NCBI GenBank assembly: GCA_948957135.1
Contig: CARDBT010000015.1
Coordinates: 1 to 64,000, forward strand
DNA from: COE1 sp910588595
Lineage (GTDB): Bacteria > Bacillota > Clostridia > Lachnospirales > Lachnospiraceae
DNA: 64,000 bases
Reading direction: 5' to 3'
Of the stretch, positions 63,354 to 64,000 are shown piece after piece; position 1 is the stretch's first letter, and each line of letters begins with the position of its first letter. The notes beneath the pieces were generated by a model. The model made no database searches, was not told where the DNA came from, and worked only from the letters and a program-made list of their open reading frames with translations. A program made the position numbers and the translations under genes.

Positions 63354-64000
63354 ATGGATAAAAAAACAAATGAAGCGTTACAGGATCTGGTCGCAAAAGC
63401 CACGGCGGGGGATAAGAAAGCCCTCGAGACACTCGTCGCAGGGGTGCAGGACATCGTATTCAATCTGTCCCTGCGGATGCTTGGCACGTTTGCGGACGCG
63501 GAGGACGCCACGCAGGATATCCTGCTCAAAATGATCACGCATCTGTCCTCATTTGAGGGGAAGAGCGCATTTACTACGTGGGTATTTTCCATTGCCGTCA
63601 ATCATCTGAAGGATTACAAGAAACACATGTTTGCACAATTTCCGCTCAGTTTTGAGTACTACGGCAGCGACATCGAAAATGCGAAAGTGCAGGATCTGCC
63701 CGATCTGACGCAGAATGTGGAGAAGGGGATCCTGGCGGAGGAACTGAAAATGTCGTGCACCAACGTGATGCTGCAGTGCCTTGACACGGAGAGCAGATGC
63801 ATCTTTATATTGGGTACGATGTTCAAAGTGGACAGCCGCATTGCCGGCGACATTCTGGGCATGACGCCGGAAGCGTACCGCCAGCGGCTTTCCAGGGTGC
63901 GAAAAAAGATGGCAGAATTTCTGGGACAGTACTGCGGTGAGTATGGCAGCGGCAGGTGCAAGTGCAGGGACAGGCTCAATTATGCGATCCAGAGCCACCG
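63354..64000 (+). CDS. ECF-type RNA polymerase sigma factor (truncated by window end)
   Basis: 215 codons are visible and the frame is still open at the window edge. Region 2 (about 25-95) includes DIVFNLSLRMLG, DAEDATQDILLKM and FEGKSAFTTWVFSIAVNHLKDY. Region 4 (about 140-195) includes AGDILGMTPEAYRQRLSRVRKKM. Beyond it a cysteine-containing extension (CGEYGSGRCKCRDRLNYAI) continues; such tails occur in some clostridial ECF factors and may bind metal. AGGAGG lies 10 nt before ATG. No anti-sigma gene is seen before the window ends. Confidence 0.85.
   Translation, partial: MDKKTNEALQDLVAKATAGDKKALETLVAGVQDIVFNLSLRMLGTFADAEDATQDILLKMITHLSSFEGKSAFTTWVFSIAVNHLKDYKKHMFAQFPLSFEYYGSDIENAKVQDLPDLTQNVEKGILAEELKMSCTNVMLQCLDTESRCIFILGTMFKVDSRIAGDILGMTPEAYRQRLSRVRKKMAEFLGQYCGEYGSGRCKCRDRLNYAIQSH

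Overview
The window looks like chromosomal DNA of a Gram-positive anaerobe of the Clostridia, most likely Lachnospiraceae; the genus is not determinable by eye. Supporting signs are strong AGGAGG ribosome sites with consensus TTGACA-17-TATAAT promoters, a yaaR-holB-ricT-trmN6-rsmI block, reverse rubrerythrin beside a PerR-type regulator, an archaeal-type prolyl-tRNA synthetase, tRNA genes without encoded CCA, and CDP-glycerol teichoic-acid genes. Nearly all genes are on the + strand; only rubrerythrin, perR and one secreted repeat protein are on the - strand.

Layout. 1-400: four tRNA genes (Thr, Tyr, initiator Met, Phe) and a terminator. 400-840: non-coding DNA with a 64-bp tandem repeat. 841-7366: an HD-domain protein, pyruvate kinase and the yaaR/holB/ricT/trmN6/rsmI block. 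7580-7986: acyl carrier protein with a clear promoter. 7987-8872: non-coding repeats. 8873-15266: CDP-glycerol (teichoic acid-like) synthesis and export: two glycerophosphotransferase-type enzymes, one fused to a GT4 glycosyltransferase, the cytidylyltransferase, and an ABC permease/ATPase pair. 15455-32558: mainly housekeeping and envelope genes (acetyltransferase, pgi, methyltransferase, a degenerate C39-like surface protein, a transglutaminase-like surface protein, oxidative-stress pair, two-component system, pseudouridine synthase, a MecA-like protein, proS-ackA). 32643-35038: two secreted proteins that share a C-terminal module.

35187-61231 is a roughly 26-kb surface-glycan locus. It holds four large integral membrane proteins of GT-C type, one further multi-pass protein (DUF6020-like), a Wzy-like protein, a Wzm/Wzt-type ABC exporter with a C-terminal glycan-recognition-like domain, two GlfT2-like galactofuranosyltransferase homologues, GT2 and GT4 enzymes, an LtaS-type phosphoglycerol transferase gene broken by two frameshifts, and an unusual pair of parallel beta-helix proteins. 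One beta-helix is a free-standing anchored protein and the other is fused to a GT-C membrane enzyme. A neighbouring GT-C protein ends in an ILEI (FAM3-like) domain. The inferred picture is a lipid-linked polymer, possibly containing galactofuranose, made inside, exported by the ABC pair, and modified outside by GT-C enzymes, the beta-helix proteins and a phosphoglycerol transferase. The part from about 44.8 to 54.6 kb is visibly more AT-rich than the rest, which suggests transfer or replacement. The window ends with xylulokinase and a truncated ECF sigma factor.

Two families of small repeats are scattered through the window: a MITE-like element with CTAG-flanked terminal inverted repeats (five copies) and a palindromic AGGAACTGT/ACAGTTCCT element (three to four copies). 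The MITE end supplies a spurious upstream start to two genes.
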